Origin: Aliarcobacter sp017996075
Lineage (GTDB): Bacteria; Campylobacterota; Campylobacteria; Campylobacterales; Arcobacteraceae
Assembly: GCF_051062515.1 (NCBI RefSeq)
Contig: NZ_JAMXEK010000001.1
DNA: 64,000 bases
Strand: one strand, 5' to 3'
Below the pieces are notes generated by a model. The model saw only the letters and a list, made by a program, of their open reading frames with translations, did not search any database and was not told the DNA's origin. Position 1 is the first letter of the stretch. Every line of letters begins with the position of its first letter. A program made the position numbers and the translations under genes. This document shows positions 60,558 through 64,000 of this stretch, one piece after another.

Positions 60558-61100
60558 TTGAAAATTGCGATTTTTGGTGGTAGTTTTGACCCAATTCATA
60601 TTGCTCATAAAAAGATTGTGGAAACAGCTTTAAGAGAACTAGATATTGATAAATTAATCATCGTTCCCACATATCTTAACCCTTTTAAAAAAGATTTTTT
60701 ATTTGAACCAAAAGAGAGATTTAAACTCTTGCAAAAAGTTTTTAAAGATGAAAAAAGAGTTGAGATTTGTGATTTTGAGATAAATCAAAAAAAACTAAGC
60801 TACACTTATGAAACAATAAGATATATTAAAGCTTCGATAAATCCTAGTAAAATCTACTTTATAATAGGACAAGATAACCTTAAATCTCTTAATAGATGGC
60901 ACAACATAGATGAGTTAAAAGAGAATTTAGAGTTTGTTGTTGCAAAAAGAGATGGTTATGATTTGGTCTCAAATGAGTTTAAAACTCTTGATATAAGTAT
61001 AGATATTAGCTCTACAAAGCTAAAAGAAGATCTAGATTTAAACTTTGTGCCACAAGAGATTTGGCAAGATTTAATAAATTTAAAAAAAGGAAAAATTTGA
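60558..61100 (+). CDS. nadD: Nicotinate-nucleotide adenylyltransferase
   Basis: 180 residues, TTG start. IFGGSFDPIHIAHKKIVETA with the H-x-x-H of the nucleotidylyltransferase fold, and LDISIDISSTKLKEDLDLNF with the I-S-S-T-x-x-R-like motif (here S-S-T-K). Converts nicotinate mononucleotide plus ATP to deamido-NAD. RsfS follows, the standard bacterial pairing. Confidence 0.93.
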   Translation: MKIAIFGGSFDPIHIAHKKIVETALRELDIDKLIIVPTYLNPFKKDFLFEPKERFKLLQKVFKDEKRVEICDFEINQKKLSYTYETIRYIKASINPSKIYFIIGQDNLKSLNRWHNIDELKENLEFVVAKRDGYDLVSNEFKTLDISIDISSTKLKEDLDLNFVPQEIWQDLINLKKGKI

Positions 61101-61423
61101 ATAGTAGAATAAATAAAATTAGAGATATTTTAGATGATAAAAAAGCCTCTGATATTGAGATTTTTGATTTAACATCAAAAGATTATTTAGTGGATTATGT
61201 TGTGATTGCTACAACTTTAAATCCAAAACATGGTTTTGCACTTTTAGACCATTTAAAAACTGAATTAAAACCAAGTGGTGAAGAGTTTTTAAGAGTTGAT
61301 GAAGATGATAACTGGACTGTTATTGACTTAGGAGATGTTTTTATTCATTTAATGAGCGAAAAATATAGAGAAAAATATAATCTTGAAGATTTTTTAGAGA
61401 GTTTTCAAAGACCAAAAGAGTAA
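61097..61423 (+). CDS. rsfS: Ribosomal silencing factor RsfS
   Basis: 108 residues from TTG 61097 that overlaps the nadD stop (TTGA), with AAGGA 6 nt upstream. A longer frame at 61061 is a less likely start. ASDIEIFDLTSKDYLVDYVV and DLGDVFIHLMSEKYREKYNLE are RsfS/DUF143 signatures. It binds uL14 and blocks subunit joining under nutrient limitation. Confidence 0.92.
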   Translation: MNSRINKIRDILDDKKASDIEIFDLTSKDYLVDYVVIATTLNPKHGFALLDHLKTELKPSGEEFLRVDEDDNWTVIDLGDVFIHLMSEKYREKYNLEDFLESFQRPKE

Positions 61424-61434
61424 CATAATAAAAA

Positions 61435-61460
61435 CAAAAGAGATTACATAATCTCTTTTG
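61435..61460. terminator. Bidirectional terminator between rsfS and argS
   Basis: 11-bp perfect arms (61435-61445, 61450-61460), 4-base loop ACAT. It overlaps the argS stop codon. Confidence 0.65.
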
Positions 61461-63033
61461 CTTCAATTCCAAGAAGTTTGAGCCCTGTTTTTATACTTAA
61501 TTTTGCCATACTTAAAACTTTTAAGTAACTTCTTTCTTCATTGCTTCCAATAATTTTATGTTCATTATAAAACTTATGTACACTAGAAGCTAAATTGTAT
61601 AAGTATTCTGTTATTTTTTGCATGTCTCTTTTTGAGAAAGCATCTTCTAAAACAGATTTTAGAAGAAGTGATTCATAAACTAAATTTAAAGCCTCACTAT
61701 TTAAAGCTTCAAAACTCTCATTTTTAACATCTTCAATATTTAAAGATGATTTTACAAAAACTTGATTTATTCTAGCATGTGCATAGTTTATATAAAAAAT
61801 TGGATTTGAAGAGTCTTGATTTTTTAACATATCAATATCAAACTCTAAGTGAGTATCACTCTTTTTAGTTAAGAATATAAATCTTAAAGCGTCACTTCCA
61901 ATTTCAGCTGTTATATCAGACATTAAAATCACATTTCCAGCTCGTTTGCTCATTTTATAAGGTTGCCCACCTTTAAGTAGTTGAACCATTTGAGATAAAA
62001 TTACTTCTAGCTTAGAAGAGTCATTTCCTAAAAACTCAATAGCAGCTTTTACTCTTGTGATGTATCCGTGATGGTCAGCTCCCCAAATATTTATATATTT
62101 ATCAAACTCTCTATCAAATTTATTTTTATGATAGATTATATCACCAGCTAAATATGTTGGAATTCCATTTTCTCTTACAACAACTCTATCGCTATCATCA
62201 CCAAATTTAGTTGAGTTTAGATAAACTTTTTCATCTTTTGTGTAAAGTGAACCATTTTTTTCTAAAACATTTTTTGTGCTATCCCAAGAGCTATAAAGTG
62301 ATTTTTCAGATACAAAATTTTGGAAATTTATTCCTAAATCAGCTAAATCTTTTATGATTATTTGCATTACTATATCTTTTGCAAAAATTGCCATCTCTTC
62401 AAATCTGCTCTCATCATAGATAATATCTTTTCCGTATTTTTCTATAATTTGTTCAGCAATTTCTACTAGATATTCACCTCTATAGTAACTTTCTGGGTAT
62501 TTTACTTTTTCTTTAAATATAAAATCTCTAGCAGCTAAACTAACACTTATTCCTAAAAGCTGCATTTGAGCACCAGCATCATTTATATAATACTCAGTTG
62601 TAATATCATATCCTAAATATTTTCCAACTTTATATAAAGTATCTCCAAAAACAGCACCTCTTGCATGCCCAATATGAAGCGGACCTGTTGGATTTGCACT
62701 CACATACTCTAAAAGTATTTTTTCATCTTTTTTGTCACCTTTTGCAAAAGCATCTTTTTTTGATAATGCTTCATTTGCAAGCTTTTCTATAAAACTTTTC
62801 GATAAAGTAAAGTTTATAAAACCTTTTACGGCTTCAATTTTTTCAAATAATTCAATATTATGAAGTTTTAAAACCAATTCATCTGCTAAAATCATAGGAG
62901 ATTTTTTTAGCTCTTTCGCCAAAGAAAAAGCAACAGGAGTTGCAAAATGACCAAGTGAACTATCTTTTGGTTTTTCTAAAACAATACTTTTTTCTAATTT
63001 TTTCTCTATAAATTCTTTAACTATATTTTGCAA
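61444..63033 (-). CDS. argS: Arginyl-tRNA synthetase
   Basis: 529 residues, class I. YVSANPTGPLHIGHARGAVF has the HIGH motif; KMSKRAGNVI is the KMSK motif; FIFLTKKSDTHLEFDIDML and the all-helical anticodon-binding domain (about 400-529) are intact. N-terminal Add1-like domain is short (about 1-70). Monocistronic or with tatA upstream. Confidence 0.97.
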   Translation of the reverse strand: MQNIVKEFIEKKLEKSIVLEKPKDSSLGHFATPVAFSLAKELKKSPMILADELVLKLHNIELFEKIEAVKGFINFTLSKSFIEKLANEALSKKDAFAKGDKKDEKILLEYVSANPTGPLHIGHARGAVFGDTLYKVGKYLGYDITTEYYINDAGAQMQLLGISVSLAARDFIFKEKVKYPESYYRGEYLVEIAEQIIEKYGKDIIYDESRFEEMAIFAKDIVMQIIIKDLADLGINFQNFVSEKSLYSSWDSTKNVLEKNGSLYTKDEKVYLNSTKFGDDSDRVVVRENGIPTYLAGDIIYHKNKFDREFDKYINIWGADHHGYITRVKAAIEFLGNDSSKLEVILSQMVQLLKGGQPYKMSKRAGNVILMSDITAEIGSDALRFIFLTKKSDTHLEFDIDMLKNQDSSNPIFYINYAHARINQVFVKSSLNIEDVKNESFEALNSEALNLVYESLLLKSVLEDAFSKRDMQKITEYLYNLASSVHKFYNEHKIIGSNEERSYLKVLSMAKLSIKTGLKLLGIEAKEIM

Positions 63034-63068
63034 GTTCTTCTCTTATTATTTATTATAAAATTCATATA

Positions 63069-63293
63069 TTATGAATTTTTTGTCTCTTCTTTTTGTGTTG
63101 GTATTTCAGCTTTTTTATCTGTTTCCGTTGGTTTATTTGCTACTTCTTCATTATCATCTTCTTTGATAGCTTTTTTGAAGTTTCTAATACCACTTCCTAA
63201 ACCTTTTGCAAGTTCTGGGATTTTTTTCCCACCAAATAAAATCAATATAATTATAACTATAATTACTAGTTCCATTCCGCTTGGCATACTCAT
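63069..63293 (-). CDS. tatA: TatA-type Tat translocase subunit, copy 1
   Basis: 74 residues. N-terminal TM helix (about 5-22) followed by FGGKKIPELAKGLGSGIRNF, the canonical TatA/E hinge and amphipathic helix, then an acidic/basic tail. It forms the Tat pore for folded proteins. 17 nt after the second tatA copy. Confidence 0.93.
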   Translation of the reverse strand: MSMPSGMELVIIVIIILILFGGKKIPELAKGLGSGIRNFKKAIKEDDNEEVANKPTETDKKAEIPTQKEETKNS

Positions 63294-63310
63294 AAAAATC
63301 CTTTATAAAA

Positions 63311-63541
63311 TTAAGATTGTTTTGTTTCTGTTGAAGAAGTTGATTTTGTATCTGTTTTCTTCTCGTTCTCTTCTATTTTTGAAGCAGTTGCTACTTCTTC
63401 ATCATCTTCTTTTACAGCTTTTTTGAAGTTTTTAATACCACTTCCTAAACCTTTTGCAAGTTCTGGGATTTTTTTCCCACCAAATAAAATTAACACGATT
63501 AAAACAATTACTAATAATTGCATACCACTTGGCATATGCAT
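63311..63541 (-). CDS. TatA-type Tat translocase subunit, copy 2
   Basis: 76 residues from ATG 63541, with AAGGA 6 nt upstream; the longer frame from 63580 is not the family start. The sequence MHMPSGMQLLVIVLIVLILF then FGGKKIPELAKGLGSGIKNF is very similar to copy 1, with a different charged tail (KTDTKSTSSTETKQS). The pair is probably a recent tandem duplication, or distinct TatA/TatE roles. A TatB-like longer amphipathic helix is not seen in either. tatC is not in the window. Confidence 0.9.
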   Translation of the reverse strand: MHMPSGMQLLVIVLIVLILFGGKKIPELAKGLGSGIKNFKKAVKEDDEEVATASKIEENEKKTDTKSTSSTETKQS

Positions 63542-63606
63542 AGCTATTCCTTTTTTTGATATAAAAAATATTATAACCAAAAAAGCTTAAAGATTTTTAA
63601 CTATAA

Positions 63607-63993
63607 TCACTTTATAAAAAAGATAGCTAATTTAAATCCAATTAATACAAAAAATATTGATCCAATAAGATTTGATAAAATATTTAACATAGCATAATTT
63701 AATGAGCTATTAAAAAGTAGATAACTATCTAATGCAAATGTAGAAAATGTTGTAAGACCACCTAAAAATCCAGCTATTAAAAATGCTTTTATTATAGTTG
63801 AAACATCATGTGTTGAAAAATAGGCATATAAAATACCTATTAGAAAAGAGCCAAAAATATTAACTAAAAGTATCCCAAAAGGAAAATTTCCTAACTCCAT
63901 TTTATGGACATAATCTACAGCATAAAATCTTAAAATAGAACCAAATGCCCCACCAAATCCAACAGCAATAGCTATTTGAAAATTAAGAGACAT
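63607..63993 (-). CDS. crcB: CrcB/Fluc-family fluoride channel
   Basis: 128 residues, 4 TM. GGAFGSILRFYAVDYVHKME is the N-terminal G-G-x-x-G-x-x-x-R-Y motif; LLVNIFGSFLIGILYAYF (N-x-x-G-S-F-x-x-G), and FLIAGFLGGLTTFSTFALD (G-x-x-G-G-x-T-T-F-S-T-F) are the Fluc signatures. It dimerises to export fluoride. The start is 7 nt from the right edge; a fluoride riboswitch upstream would be outside the window. Confidence 0.95.
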   Translation of the reverse strand: MSLNFQIAIAVGFGGAFGSILRFYAVDYVHKMELGNFPFGILLVNIFGSFLIGILYAYFSTHDVSTIIKAFLIAGFLGGLTTFSTFALDSYLLFNSSLNYAMLNILSNLIGSIFFVLIGFKLAIFFIK

Positions 63994-64000
63994 AGTTTTT

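Noticed and set aside
1..64000. tRNA, rRNA, CRISPR, IS element, prophage, long phase-variable G/C tracts
   Set aside because: No cloverleaf-like sequence, no spaced direct repeats, no transposase or phage gene, and no G or C run of useful length were seen in the intergenic regions.

Overview
The window is AT-rich chromosomal DNA (mostly A/T-ending codons, frequent TTG starts, runs of A and T) from a motile, menaquinone-using Campylobacterota bacterium. The gene set fits an Arcobacter/Aliarcobacter-like member of the Arcobacteraceae: futalosine-pathway MqnE, DsbD, Tat, a PII/GlnD/AmtB nitrogen module, and flagellar genes without visible sigma-54 promoters. The family assignment is an inference from gene content, not from a marker gene. 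I see no tRNA or rRNA gene, CRISPR array, insertion sequence or prophage, and no gene-free stretch longer than 300 bases. The window reads as core chromosome with a few lineage-specific genes.

Layout. 1-8.0 kb (mostly minus): 5' part of an oxaloacetate decarboxylase/pyruvate carboxylase-type alpha subunit with its gamma subunit, an AraC/GyrI-like regulator, a divergent leucyl/phenylalanyl-tRNA-protein transferase, a chemoreceptor with a C-terminal CheR-tether-like pentapeptide, an orphan sensor kinase with a solute-binding domain, and an MFS transporter. 8.1-11.1 kb (plus): transketolase, a gamma-glutamylcyclotransferase-like protein and a small ankyrin protein behind a Fur-box-like sequence. 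11.1-17.3 kb: a nitrogen-signalling locus, with GlnD translationally coupled to a 642-residue ankyrin protein on the minus strand and, divergently, AmtB and PII, then pyrC.

18.3-28.9 kb is a flagellar region: fliM and flgI (minus), and a plus-strand series of an acidic unknown protein, fliQ, a FliJ-like gene, a MotE-like gene, fliL, an unknown membrane-anchored protein, flgH, flgK, fliD, fliS and a FliT-like gene. 28.9-33 kb holds a two-component system, a 65-residue unknown and pyruvate kinase. 33-38.1 kb holds thiS, a YraN-family gene, bioF, beta-carbonic anhydrase, mqnE, a cysteine-rich mini-protein and psd.

38.1-41.2 kb carries an EAL phosphodiesterase, a 74-residue unknown, a RimB-type retropepsin-like protease and RimK. 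This resembles the rimABK ribosome-modification system described in Pseudomonas and is the most interesting locus here. 41.2-51.3 kb: thioredoxin-like protein and DsbD, TauE/SafE and DASS transporters, an SGNH hydrolase, an NlpC/P60 lipoprotein, a putative transporter, Maf, an MFS transporter, and a cytochrome c peroxidase whose signal peptide is out of frame with its enzyme domain. 51.4-64 kb (mostly minus): dxs-hisC-pheA-lysA, then gapA-pgk-tpiA-fabI, nadD-rsfS (plus), argS, two tandem TatA-type genes and crcB. Convergent and operon ends are mostly marked by compact inverted repeats that look like intrinsic, often bidirectional, terminators.
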